From assembly GCF_030063365.1 (NCBI RefSeq), contig NZ_JASISY010000001.1, forward strand, positions 186,001 to 250,000: DNA of 64,000 bases, read 5' to 3'. The stretch comes from Cryobacterium sp. PH29-G1. Lineage in GTDB: Bacteria > Actinomycetota > Actinomycetes > Actinomycetales > Microbacteriaceae. Shown here in pieces: positions 26,716 through 35,667 of this stretch. The first letter of the stretch is position 1, and every line of letters begins with the position of its first letter. Made by a program: the position numbers and the translations under genes. Under the pieces are notes generated by a model. The model worked only from the letters and a program-made list of their open reading frames with translations. It made no database searches and was not told the origin of the DNA.

Positions 26716-27258
26716 CTACGACTCGGCGAGAGCGGCGCGGTGCAGCTCGGTGTGTTCGAGGTAGTTCTGCGCGTTGTGACGGATGCTCGCGATCTCGTCG
26801 TCGGTGAGCGGGCGCCGCACCTTGGCGGGAACACCGGCCACGAGCGAACCGGGCGGTACGATGGTGCCGCCGAGCACCACGGCTCCGGCGGCCACGAGCG
26901 ATCCGGTGCCGATGACGGCACCGTTCAAAACGGTCGCGGCCATGCCCACGAGCACGTTGTCTTCGATCGTGCAGCCGTGCAGCACGGCGCCGTGCCCGAC
27001 GGAGACACCGGTGCCGAGGGTGAGCGGAAAGTCGGTGTCGACGTGACAGGAGACGTTGTCCTGCAGGTTTGACCCGGCCCCGATCGTGATGGCTTCCAGC
27101 TCGGCGCGCAGCACGGAGTTGTACCAGACGCTGGCCCGATCGGCGAGGGTGACGTTGCCGACGATGACGGCGCCGGGAGCGACGAACGCGGTCTCCGCGA
27201 TGCTCGGAGCCGGCGTGTGCGGCAGGACGATGATTCGGGCGGCGCTGTTGACAGTCAT
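26716..27258 (-). CDS. gamma carbonic anhydrase-family protein (hexapeptide repeat)
   Basis: A 180-residue left-handed beta-helix protein made of hexapeptide repeats. Zinc-ligand candidates are the His in NVSCHVDTDF (about residue 72) and the two in VGHGAVLHGCTI (about 89 and 94), in the spacing of gamma-class carbonic anhydrases such as YrdA/PaaY. Activity is not certain, since many family members lack it. It is convergent with folD and lies downstream of galK on the same strand with a 62-bp gap. Confidence 0.88.
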   Translation of the reverse strand: MTVNSAARIIVLPHTPAPSIAETAFVAPGAVIVGNVTLADRASVWYNSVLRAELEAITIGAGSNLQDNVSCHVDTDFPLTLGTGVSVGHGAVLHGCTIEDNVLVGMAATVLNGAVIGTGSLVAAGAVVLGGTIVPPGSLVAGVPAKVRRPLTDDEIASIRHNAQNYLEHTELHRAALAES

Positions 27259-27320
27259 AGGCGCCAGCCTAGTCCGAGCCCTCAGGCCTCCCGTCCCTCA
27301 GCCCTCCCCGTCCCCAGCCG

Positions 27321-28499
27321 TCACTCGCGATGAGCGCCGTCGGCAGCGTGCACCACGAAGAGGTCAGGTGTTGCAAAGCCGGCCAGGGTGAAGGCCGCCA
27401 GGACCGCGGTTGTCACCGTGGGCACGAGTTCGGTGGGGGTCAGGGCGATTGCTGCACCGCCGAATCCGCCTCCGGTCATGCGCGCGCCGATCGCGCCGGC
27501 TCCCCGGGCGGTCACCACGGCCAGGTCCAACTCCGGTGCCGAAATCTCGAAGTCGTCGCGCATCGATACATGTGAGGCGTCGAGCAGATCGCCAATCGCG
27601 GCGCATCCGCTCTCGCGCAGCACCTGCACGGTGTCGAGTACCCGCTGGTTCTCGGTGACGATGTGGCGTACCCGGCGAAAAGTCTCCTCATCGAGCACAG
27701 TCGACGCTCGGTCGAGATCGTCGACACTGAGATCGCGAAGAGCTTTCACCCCCATCAATCGGGCTCCGGCCTCGCACGATTGACGCCGCGCGGAGTATCC
27801 GCCCGTGGCATGCGAGTGGCTCACTCGGGTATCGATGATGAGGAGTTCCAAGCCGGCCTCGTCGAGACCGAAGGGGATGATCTCAGCCTCCAGGCTGCGA
27901 CAATCCAGAAATACCGCGGAGTTGATCTGGCCGAGCAGCGACGCCGACTGATCCATGATGCCGGTGGGTGCTCCCACGACCCGGTTTTCGGCGAGCTGTC
28001 CCACTCGGGCGAGGGTCGGTCGATCGAGATTGAGATCCCACACCTCGTTCAGCGCCAGGGCGACCGAGCTCTCGATTGCGGCCGACGAGGACAGTCCGGC
28101 ACCAACCGGCACATCGGAGTCGATGTAGATGTCGAACCCGGATACCGTCGTGAGGTCGGCTCCGAACTGGCCCAACGCCCACGCCACCCCGAGCGGGTAG
28201 GCGGACCAGCCGTGCAGATTCTCCGGCGCCAGTTCGTCGAGGGTGAGCTCGACGATGTCACCGGCGAAGGAGCTCGCCACGCGAACGATGCGGTCAGGTC
28301 GGGGTGCCAGCGCCACGACCGTGCGCCGGTCGATCGCGAACGGCAGCACGAACCCATCGTTGTAGTCCGTGTGCTCACCAATCAGGTTGACCCGACCGGG
28401 CGCCGACCACAGGTCGTGCGCTGGGCGATGGAATCGACTCTCGAATCCGGCGTGGGCGGCGCGGTTCAGCTCGGAGTTCGCACCGGTGAAGAGTGTCAT
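27321..28499 (-). CDS. galK: galactokinase
   Basis: The GHMP kinase phosphorylates galactose at C1 (Leloir pathway). The 392-residue protein shows the galactokinase signature GRVNLIGEHTDYNDGFVLPF near residue 30, the ATP loop VPVGAGLSSSAAIE (about 130) and the C-terminal GARMTGGGFGGAAIAL. ATG 28499 overlaps the galT stop by four bases, so the pair is coupled as galTK. A longer upstream in-frame reading is antisense-phase galT sequence and is rejected. Confidence 0.96.
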   Translation of the reverse strand: MTLFTGANSELNRAAHAGFESRFHRPAHDLWSAPGRVNLIGEHTDYNDGFVLPFAIDRRTVVALAPRPDRIVRVASSFAGDIVELTLDELAPENLHGWSAYPLGVAWALGQFGADLTTVSGFDIYIDSDVPVGAGLSSSAAIESSVALALNEVWDLNLDRPTLARVGQLAENRVVGAPTGIMDQSASLLGQINSAVFLDCRSLEAEIIPFGLDEAGLELLIIDTRVSHSHATGGYSARRQSCEAGARLMGVKALRDLSVDDLDRASTVLDEETFRRVRHIVTENQRVLDTVQVLRESGCAAIGDLLDASHVSMRDDFEISAPELDLAVVTARGAGAIGARMTGGGFGGAAIALTPTELVPTVTTAVLAAFTLAGFATPDLFVVHAADGAHRE

Positions 28500-29686
28500 G
28501 CGTTCGCCTCCGTGGCATCGTCGGCGTGCTCTAAGTCCGACGCGGCTGCCCGCTCGATGGCGGCCCGAATCGTGGCGGCGGCATCCTCCGGGGTGACATC
28601 TCCGATCCAGGCACCCATCGCTGCCTCCGATCCTGCGAGAAACTTCAATTTGTCCTCGGCGCGCCGGGGGCTGGTCAGTTGCAGCATCAGTCGAATATCG
28701 GTGCGGTGTACTCGCACCGGCGCTTGATGCCAGGCGGCGATATAGGGAGTGGGTGTCGAGTAGATCGCATCGATGCCGCGCAGCAGCCGCCGATAGAGAA
28801 CGGCGAGTTCGTCGCGTTCGGCCAGCGTGGTTTCGGCAAAGTCGGGCACGTGGCGGTGCGGCAGCATGTGCACTTCGATCGGCCACCGGGCCGCAAACGG
28901 CACGAACGCGCTCCAGTGCTCTCCCCGAAGCACCACCCGGTCACTCGCTTGCTCGCTGGCCAGAATGTCGGCGAACAGTGTGGGTCCATAGTTGTCCAGG
29001 GAGGCCGTCAGTCGCTGCGTGCGCGGAGTCACATAGGGATAGGAATAGATCTGGCCGTGCGGATGCCGCAGGGTCACGCCGATTGCCTCGCCGCGGTTCT
29101 CAAACGGGAACACTTGCTCGACCCCCGGTAGGCGCGACAACACAGAGGTGCGTTCGGCCCAGGCCTCGATGACGGTTCGCGCGCGAGTCACGGACAGGCT
29201 CCCAAAAGATCCTTCGTGCTCGGGGCTGAAACAGACGACTTCACAGCGCCCGATGGAACGACGGGTGCGTCCGATTCCGATGGAGTCGAGATCGTGCAGA
29301 TCGACGGAGTCGGAGGCATCCGCTAGGAGCGGTCCGAACGACGGGGACTTGTTCTCGAACACCGCCACATCGTAGTTACTGGGAATCTCCGACGGGTTGT
29401 CGGGGGACTGCGGGGCGAGCGGGTCCAGGCTGGCGGGCGGCAGGAACACGCGGTTCTGGCGGTTCGCCGCGATCGAGACCCACTCGCCGGTGAGGGGGTC
29501 TTGCCGCATGGTTGCGGTCGCTGCTCGCACGGTGGGCGTTCGCAGGTCGGGCGCTCGGTCGGGCGGCAGGGCGGTGTCCGGGTCATCGAAATAGACCAGG
29601 TCGCGCCCGTCGGCGAGTGTGCACGTTTGCCGGGCGATGCGCTCATCGGCGACAAATTGGGGGTGGTTGGAAAGTGAGTTCGTCAT
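28496..29686 (-). CDS. galT: galactose-1-phosphate uridylyltransferase
   Basis: GalT exchanges UMP between UDP-glucose and galactose-1-phosphate. The 396-residue protein carries the active-site HPHGQIYSYPYV (about residue 213) and the earlier SPEHEGSFG segment typical of the family. ATG 29686 is preferred; a GTG at 29698 is four codons upstream. It is transcribed away from the DeoR-type regulator, sharing a 85-bp control region. Confidence 0.95.
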   Translation of the reverse strand: MTNSLSNHPQFVADERIARQTCTLADGRDLVYFDDPDTALPPDRAPDLRTPTVRAATATMRQDPLTGEWVSIAANRQNRVFLPPASLDPLAPQSPDNPSEIPSNYDVAVFENKSPSFGPLLADASDSVDLHDLDSIGIGRTRRSIGRCEVVCFSPEHEGSFGSLSVTRARTVIEAWAERTSVLSRLPGVEQVFPFENRGEAIGVTLRHPHGQIYSYPYVTPRTQRLTASLDNYGPTLFADILASEQASDRVVLRGEHWSAFVPFAARWPIEVHMLPHRHVPDFAETTLAERDELAVLYRRLLRGIDAIYSTPTPYIAAWHQAPVRVHRTDIRLMLQLTSPRRAEDKLKFLAGSEAAMGAWIGDVTPEDAAATIRAAIERAAASDLEHADDATEANA

Positions 29687-29729
29687 GGCAGAGCCCACAG
29701 TAGCAAACTTGCCTAATCGATACCATCTA

Positions 29730-29742
29730 TTTCACATTGAAA
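29730..29742. promoter_or_regulatory. inverted-repeat operator candidate between galT and deoR-type gene
   Basis: TTTCACATTGAAA is a perfect TTTCA-N3-TGAAA repeat. It overlaps the -35 box of the regulator promoter, in an A/T-rich island unusual for this DNA. Binding by the adjacent DeoR-type regulator, with repression of both directions, is inference. Confidence 0.5.
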
Positions 29743-29765
29743 GGTAAAAGAAAATAAGCGATACT
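29737..29765 (+). promoter_or_regulatory. promoter of the DeoR-type regulator
   Basis: TTGAAA (29737-29742), 17 bases, GATACT (29760-29765). Transcription would start at about the ATG at 29772, which suggests a leaderless mRNA. Confidence 0.6.
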
Positions 29766-29771
29766 TGAGAG

Positions 29772-30641
29772 ATGACTTCGACCGACTCGACTCCCAACCC
29801 TGCGGCCGAACCGCTTCCCGCTCATGTGCGGCGGGAGCACGCGCAGCGACTGGTGGATGAACGCGGATTCGTGCGGGTCAGCGAGCTGCGCAGCGCTTTT
29901 GGGGTGTCCGGGGTGACCGCCCGGGCTGACCTCGATGCGCTCGTGCTGCGGGGAGCCGTGAGACGAGTGCATGGCGGGGCGGTGCCGGCGCACTCCCCGA
30001 GCGAGCACGCGGCTTTGCGGCTGGAACGCGAGCATTCGTTTGAGGAAGCGCTGGAATCCTCCGCGATACCCAAACGTCAAATCGCCCAGGTCGCAGCCGG
30101 GCTCGTGCGGAGTGGGCAGAGTGTCATTCTGGATGTGGGTACCACGACACACGCGATCGCTCGCGCACTCTGTGACCGCGAAGACCTGCAGGACGTTGTC
30201 ATCATCACCAACGGACTCAACATCGCCTTGGAACTGGAACGGGCTATTCCGCGGTTCACCGTCATCGTCACCGGAGGATCGTTGCGCCCGTTGCAGCACT
30301 CCCTCGTCGAGCCGCTAGCCGGCACGGTACTGAGTCAGGTACATGCCGACCTTGCTTTCATCGGTTGCAATGGCGTCGACATTGTGGGTGGCGTCACGAA
30401 CGTCAACCTTCCTGAGGCCGGCGTTAAGGCGCGCATGCTCGCTGCGGCCGAGCGTGTGGTGGTGGTGGCCGATCGGTCCAAGCTCGGCCACGTTCACCTC
30501 GGCCTGGTTGGCCCGCTGAGCGCGGTCCATACCCTCATTACGGATGCGGCGGCGGATTCCGCAGTGCTGGACTCGTTTCGCGAAGTCGGGCTCACCGTGC
30601 TCCTGCCGGAAATTGAACACAACCCCGACTCGCGGCCGTAG
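29772..30641 (+). CDS. DeoR/GlpR-family transcriptional regulator, likely galactose regulator
   Basis: The 289-residue protein has an N-terminal winged helix (about 18-72; VSELRSAFGVSGVTARADLDAL and RRVHGGAV) and the DeoR C-terminal sugar-phosphate sensor with ILDVGTTTHAIARAL, ITNGLNIALEL and the VVVADRSKLG end motif. It sits between galTK and galM and most likely controls them in response to a phosphorylated sugar. The predicted transcript starts at the ATG, and no ribosome site is needed. Confidence 0.92.
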   Translation: MTSTDSTPNPAAEPLPAHVRREHAQRLVDERGFVRVSELRSAFGVSGVTARADLDALVLRGAVRRVHGGAVPAHSPSEHAALRLEREHSFEEALESSAIPKRQIAQVAAGLVRSGQSVILDVGTTTHAIARALCDREDLQDVVIITNGLNIALELERAIPRFTVIVTGGSLRPLQHSLVEPLAGTVLSQVHADLAFIGCNGVDIVGGVTNVNLPEAGVKARMLAAAERVVVVADRSKLGHVHLGLVGPLSAVHTLITDAAADSAVLDSFREVGLTVLLPEIEHNPDSRP

Positions 30642-30650
30642 GCTGACGCT

Positions 30651-31601
30651 ATGCGCGCACCCACCGGAACCCAGTATGAGCTGAACTTGCAGTCGCCGAG
30701 CGGCACCGCCCGCGCGGTAGTAACCGAAGTCGCGGCCGGCCTGCGGGCATATTCCATTAATGGCATAGACCTGGTGGAGTCCTTCAACGAGGCGGTGCAA
30801 CCTCCGATGGCGGCCGGAATCGTGCTCGTGCCATGGCCGAACCGCATTCGCGATGGCCGGTGGACGCAGAACGGGACCACCCGTCAGCTCGCGCTCACCG
30901 AGCCGGGGAAGCAGAACGCGATTCACGGGCTGTTGCGCTTCGCTCCCTATCGCGAAGTGTCGCGCTCGAGCGACACGGTGACACTCGCAGCCACGGTGTT
31001 TCCGCAGGCGGGCTATCCGTTTCACCTCGAAACCGAGGTGACGTACTCGCTCACGGAGACCGGCCTCGACGTCACCCATCGGGTGCGAAACGTCGGGGTG
31101 GCGCCGGCGCCGGTGGCCGTGGGGGCGCATCCGTTTCTTAAGATTGGCGACGTTCCCACGGCTGATCTGGTCGTGCGGGTGGCCGCGGCGACCCACATCG
31201 ATGTGGATGATCGGCTAAATCCCACCGGTGAGACCTCGGTTGACGCCACCGGATTCGACCTGCGCGCGGGCGTCGCCGTTGGCGATCTCGACCTCGATGA
31301 TGGCTTCGGTGGTGTGAGCATGGCGAACGATCGATGCGAGCATTCGCTCACAGCAGCGGATGGCCGCAGCCTCACTCTCTGGGGCGATGAGAACATGCGC
31401 TACGTGCAGGTCTTCACACCCAGAATCTTTCCGGTCAGCAATGATTCTATGGAGCCCGTGCGCGGCCTCGCCATCGCGATCGAGCCCATGACGGCACCCG
31501 CCAACGCCTTCAACTCCGGCGCGGGGCTGCGCTGGGTGGAGCCGGGGGAGCAGTGGGTCGTGCGCTGGGGCATCCGTCATGACGGATTCACCGCACGGTA
31601 G
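30651..31601 (+). CDS. galM: aldose 1-epimerase (galactose mutarotase) family protein
   Basis: The 316-residue beta-sandwich protein interconverts alpha and beta anomers of hexoses. Catalytic residues are visible: His in KQNAIHGLLRF (about 90), His in VAVGAHPFLKIG (about 160) and Glu in IAIEPMTAPANAFNSG (about 282). It starts nine bases after the regulator stop, so it is probably in the same transcript. The family also includes mutarotases for other sugars. Confidence 0.9.
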   Translation: MRAPTGTQYELNLQSPSGTARAVVTEVAAGLRAYSINGIDLVESFNEAVQPPMAAGIVLVPWPNRIRDGRWTQNGTTRQLALTEPGKQNAIHGLLRFAPYREVSRSSDTVTLAATVFPQAGYPFHLETEVTYSLTETGLDVTHRVRNVGVAPAPVAVGAHPFLKIGDVPTADLVVRVAAATHIDVDDRLNPTGETSVDATGFDLRAGVAVGDLDLDDGFGGVSMANDRCEHSLTAADGRSLTLWGDENMRYVQVFTPRIFPVSNDSMEPVRGLAIAIEPMTAPANAFNSGAGLRWVEPGEQWVVRWGIRHDGFTAR

Positions 31602-31682
31602 CGGGTTTAAGTTGATGTCAGGGCGGGTGTTTCAGATGCTGGTGACCCTGCAGCGTGTCATCGAGAGCGAGAGAGTAGAGCG

Positions 31683-33743
31683 ATGCGGATATTTGCGGCA
31701 CTGGGCGCGGGACTGATTGCGCTCATTCTGGGTGGCGGAGTCTCGACGGCGGCCTCGGCGAGCACACCGGTGGACTTCGGCGCGAGCCATGTGATCGACT
31801 CGGCCGGAGTGCTCGGCGACCAGGAGGCCGAGGTCACCGATCGGATTGACCAGCTGTACCAAGACACGCAGATAGATCTCTTCGTTGCCTACGTCGACTC
31901 TTTCACCAACCCCAGTGACCGGGAAGAGTGGGCTGACGAAGTGATCAGCCGAAACGGCATGGGTACCAACGACATTCTCCTCGCGGTGGCCACTGACGAT
32001 CGGCAATATCAGGTGCGCGTCACGCCGGGCTTTGTCCTGACCGATTCCGAACTCTCCGGTGTGCAGCTGGATTGGATCGAACCGGCCCTCCGCGACAGCG
32101 ACTGGGCCGGCGCCGCGCTGTCCGCCGCCGACGGACTCGAAGTCGGAGTTTCCGGCCAGAGCCAACCCGATAGCAGCCAGGACATCGCGGATGACGGCCA
32201 GATTCAGCCGGAAACGGGCCAGTCTGGTGGGAGCGGCAGTGGGGCCATAATCATCATTCTGATCGTGCTGGTCGCGGTCGGCCTGATCTTCTTCCTCGTT
32301 CGTCGGCGTAGTCGGGTGTCATCGGTGGCTCAGCCCAAACCGGAGATCCCCACCGAGCAGCTCGGTCAGGAAGCCGGGCGCGCACTCGTGCACACGGACG
32401 ACGCCATCAAGACCAGCGCGCAGGAGCTCGGCTTCGCGACGGCCCAATATGGTGAGGCCGCCACCGAACCATTCCACACAGCTCTCGCCGAGGCCCAGCA
32501 GAAGCTCCTGGCTGCCTTCACCCTGCAACAAAAACTCGATGATGCCGAACCCGACACCGACGAGCAGCGTCGGGCCTGGTTCAGCGAAATCGGGCAGCTC
32601 TGCGCCGCCGCCAATGCGTTGCTCGACGAGCAAACAGCTGACTTCGACGAACTCCGTCAGGTCGCCAAAAACGCACCGGCGGTGGCCGCATCCGTTGCTC
32701 AACAACTCGCCGAACTGCAGTCCCGGGTGCCTCAGGCCGAAGAGGAGCTGGCCGGCCTCGCTTCTCGCTACACCGAGGCGGCCCTCGCCACGGTCACCGA
32801 CAACCCGGCGCAGATCAGCGAACGTATCGCCTTCGCGAACGAGGCCCTGAGCGAAGCCACGGCTCGGCTTTCGGCCTCCGACATGGGTGCTGCCGCGGTC
32901 GCCATCCGTGCCGCCGAAGAATCCGTCGATCAGGGCGAACTGTTGCTCGCGGCGATTGATCGGCTGTCGTCGAGCCTCGGTGCGGCGGTGGCGAGTATCG
33001 CCCCTCTGGTGGCCGATCTGGAGAACGACCTCAGAATCGCCCGATCCATTCCGAGCCAGTCCGATGCCGGTGCGAATCTCCCGGGTGTAATCGCACTCAC
33101 CGAGCAGCGTCTGAGCGAGACGCAGACCCGGCTCGCGGCGGGCGCGGTCAATCCTCTCGAACTTGCTGCGCGATTGGAGTCGGTCAATACTCAGATGGAT
33201 GCCGTGCTCAAGGGGGTGCGCGATGCCGGCGAGCGAGCGCGGCGGGTGCGCGCGGCACTCGACCAGACCCTGCTGGCCGCTCGAGGTCAGGTGTCGGCCG
33301 CCGAAGACTTCATTGGCGCGCGCCGCGGCGCGATCGGAGCGGAGCCACGCACCAGGCTGGCGGAGGCGGGCCGCTTCGTCGCGCTCGCTGAAGCGCAGGC
33401 GAGCATCGACCCCGAAGCGGCCCTCGCCGCCGCCCAGCGCGGTAACGCGCTCGCCGCCGAGGCGAATGCACTTGCCCGCAAAGACGTCGACGGTTTCGGC
33501 GATGACTTTTTCGGTGGCGGTGGCGGTCGCGGCCCGCGCGGGAGAAACGGCTCGCTGGGTGCGGCGCTGGGTGGCATCCTGATCGGCACGCTGTTGAGCG
33601 GCGGCCGGGGCGGTGGTGGCTTCGGCGGCGGATTCGGAGGCGGCGGTGGTTTCGGCGGCGGCGGCTTCGGCGGTGGCGGCAATAGCGGCGGCGGCGGAGG
33701 CTTCGGTGGTGGTGGCAATAGCGGTGGGGGCGGCCACTTCTGA
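31683..33743 (+). CDS. TPM-domain membrane-anchored protein with coiled coils and Gly-rich tail
   Basis: This 686-residue protein has a signal peptide (residues 1-26), a TPM domain (about 30-160; VIDSAGVLGDQEAEVTDRID start), an acidic linker, one membrane helix (188-206, IIIILIVLVAVGLIFFLV) followed by RRRSR, then about 350 residues of Ala/Glu/Gln-rich helical sequence predicted to form coiled coils. It ends with a GGGFGGG/GGGGNSGGG tail. TPM proteins of the YgcG type occur widely and some are phosphatases or photosystem repair factors; the exact function here is unknown. The topology places TPM outside and the coiled coil inside. ATG 31683 follows GAGAGAGTAGAG. Confidence 0.85.
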   Translation: MRIFAALGAGLIALILGGGVSTAASASTPVDFGASHVIDSAGVLGDQEAEVTDRIDQLYQDTQIDLFVAYVDSFTNPSDREEWADEVISRNGMGTNDILLAVATDDRQYQVRVTPGFVLTDSELSGVQLDWIEPALRDSDWAGAALSAADGLEVGVSGQSQPDSSQDIADDGQIQPETGQSGGSGSGAIIIILIVLVAVGLIFFLVRRRSRVSSVAQPKPEIPTEQLGQEAGRALVHTDDAIKTSAQELGFATAQYGEAATEPFHTALAEAQQKLLAAFTLQQKLDDAEPDTDEQRRAWFSEIGQLCAAANALLDEQTADFDELRQVAKNAPAVAASVAQQLAELQSRVPQAEEELAGLASRYTEAALATVTDNPAQISERIAFANEALSEATARLSASDMGAAAVAIRAAEESVDQGELLLAAIDRLSSSLGAAVASIAPLVADLENDLRIARSIPSQSDAGANLPGVIALTEQRLSETQTRLAAGAVNPLELAARLESVNTQMDAVLKGVRDAGERARRVRAALDQTLLAARGQVSAAEDFIGARRGAIGAEPRTRLAEAGRFVALAEAQASIDPEAALAAAQRGNALAAEANALARKDVDGFGDDFFGGGGGRGPRGRNGSLGAALGGILIGTLLSGGRGGGGFGGGFGGGGGFGGGGFGGGGNSGGGGGFGGGGNSGGGGHF

Positions 33744-33770
33744 TTCAAGCCGCACCCCACGGCGCTGACC

Positions 33771-33830
33771 CGTGAGTTTCAACCGCTGACGACGTTCAAC
33801 TGACAACGTTCGGGTGGGGTCAAACTCACA
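33771..33830. terminator. long hairpin between convergent TPM and amidohydrolase genes
   Basis: GTGAGTTT (about 33771-33778) pairs with AAACTCAC (about 33823-33830) and further pairing continues inside (CAACC with GGGTG). It lies in a 123-bp gap between two converging genes. The loop is large, so this is a moderate candidate. Confidence 0.4.
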
Positions 33831-33866
33831 GATCGGCGCAATGCCCTGCTGTCACTCGTTCGTCGA

Positions 33867-35558
33867 CTACGCCGGAGTCGGAGTCGGAACCACGGCCAGG
33901 GTCTGCGCCGCGTCGTAGACCTTGCGGCCTTCGAAGTACGTCTGGGTCACCTTGGTTTGGTGGATGCTCGACGGGTCGACCTCGAACAGGTTCTGGTCCA
34001 CCATGATGAAGTCCGCGGACAATCCAGGTCGAATCATTCCGGTTACGGAGGCGAGCCCCATGGCCGCCGCCGGGTTGCGCGTGAACACTGCGATCGCCTC
34101 GGCAACGGTGAGCCGCTGGCCGGGATTGAGGATGCCCGCCACTGTGGGGTCCGGGTTTCTTCGGGTGACCAGTGTCTCCAGCCCGACCCACGGGTCGGGT
34201 GTCGGCAAGACGCATGGCCAGTCAGACCCGGCCGACAGAAGTGCCCCGGAATCGAGCATGTCTTTGGTTAGCCAACTGTTCTGCACGGTAGCGTCGGGGA
34301 TCTGTTTGCCGATGCTTTCCTGGATGACCGAGGGATACCAGATGTACGGCGACGCATCGGGCACGACGCCGAGTGCGGCGAACCGGGGCACGTCGAGGGG
34401 GTCGACGAACTCCACATGGGCGATCTGAAAAATCGGGCCGTCGCCGAGCTTGTTGCGCACGATTTCAACGGCGTCGAGCACCAGGCGTACAGAGGCATCG
34501 CCGGTGGCGTGCAACTTACCTCCCATACCGTTTTCGTAGCAGAGCTCGAGGCTCGCGACCAGGTCTTCCAGAGTCCACAGCGACGTGCCGGTGAACTCTG
34601 GATCTTCGTGCTCGTGGCAAATGTACGGCCGCAGCATGGCCGTGGTGCGGGTCATGGGCACGCCATCGAGCACGAACTTCACGAAGTCGGGACGCACGTG
34701 CTTGCTGCGGTGCGCTGCTCCGATTGTGAACAGCTCCTCGCCCACAACTCCGGCCTCGATGAATCCCCGGGTTGGCATCGACCCGACTACCCACGCTGTG
34801 ATTTCCCCCGCTTGTTCGAGTGCACCGAGGGCCTTCCAGGAATACGCCATGGTCGCCGCGTCCTGAACCGACGTGATGCCGTACGAATTGAGTATGCGCA
34901 GGGCGGTCTGAACTGAGACTTTGTTATGCGCATCCGGTTCGACCATTGACGCATCGGCAGCGGCCTCGACGTCGGCTGACGCGAGTTCGTAGAGCACGCC
35001 GGTGAGGCGACCCGCTGCGTCGCGCACGTATTCGCCACCATCGGAGTTGGGGGTGTCCGGGCCGACGCCCATCAGCTCCAGCGCACGGGAGTTCACCCAG
35101 CGGTTGTGCATCGAGTCGTCCCGCAACAACACGGGATGGCCACCGGCAGCCTCGTCGAGGGAGGCGAGGTCTGCAACATTTTTGATGTCGTCCATGATGG
35201 TGGCACCGACAATGCCGCCGATGATCCATTCGTCTGGAGCAAGATTCGCGCCCCACGCGCGCACCTTCTCGAAGATCTCCCCTTTTGTGTCCGTCGGCAG
35301 CAGCGGCATCTCCCACGCGGCCTGGCCACCGCCCAAGCCGAGGTGGGAATGTCCGTCGCTGAAGCCGGGCAAGACGAGGCCACTGGGGGATTCGATAATC
35401 TCCGTCGTCGCCCCGGCGAGGCCGCGCAGCTCGGATTCGCTGCCGACGGCAGTGATCATGCCGTCGGTCACGGCGAATGCCTCGACCCACTCGTTGTCGG
35501 GATCGCTGGTGAATATCTTGCCCGTGACAATCAGGTCGGGGGTGCTGGCATCGGCCAT
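33867..35558 (-). CDS. amidohydrolase, YtcJ/Amidohydro_3 family
   Basis: The 563-residue metal hydrolase has the entry motif GFSDGHSHLGLGG (His-x-His about residue 66-68), the carboxy-lysine-region and later His ligands in GKLHATGDASVRLVLD (about 355) and the Asp of SAGSDWPCVLP (about 445). Family members hydrolyse amide bonds of small molecules; the substrate is unknown. It lies 109 bp downstream of the APC permease on the same strand and probably degrades what the permease imports. Confidence 0.88.
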   Translation of the reverse strand: MADASTPDLIVTGKIFTSDPDNEWVEAFAVTDGMITAVGSESELRGLAGATTEIIESPSGLVLPGFSDGHSHLGLGGGQAAWEMPLLPTDTKGEIFEKVRAWGANLAPDEWIIGGIVGATIMDDIKNVADLASLDEAAGGHPVLLRDDSMHNRWVNSRALELMGVGPDTPNSDGGEYVRDAAGRLTGVLYELASADVEAAADASMVEPDAHNKVSVQTALRILNSYGITSVQDAATMAYSWKALGALEQAGEITAWVVGSMPTRGFIEAGVVGEELFTIGAAHRSKHVRPDFVKFVLDGVPMTRTTAMLRPYICHEHEDPEFTGTSLWTLEDLVASLELCYENGMGGKLHATGDASVRLVLDAVEIVRNKLGDGPIFQIAHVEFVDPLDVPRFAALGVVPDASPYIWYPSVIQESIGKQIPDATVQNSWLTKDMLDSGALLSAGSDWPCVLPTPDPWVGLETLVTRRNPDPTVAGILNPGQRLTVAEAIAVFTRNPAAAMGLASVTGMIRPGLSADFIMVDQNLFEVDPSSIHQTKVTQTYFEGRKVYDAAQTLAVVPTPTPA

Positions 35559-35667
35559 GTTTGTTCTCCTCGATGGGTGCGGTGGTGGGTGATAGAAAGG
35601 TCAGGTGCGAGCATCGCTCGGGCCGCAGTTTCGGCTCGAGCCACCGGGTGCAGCGACGGGCGATCAG

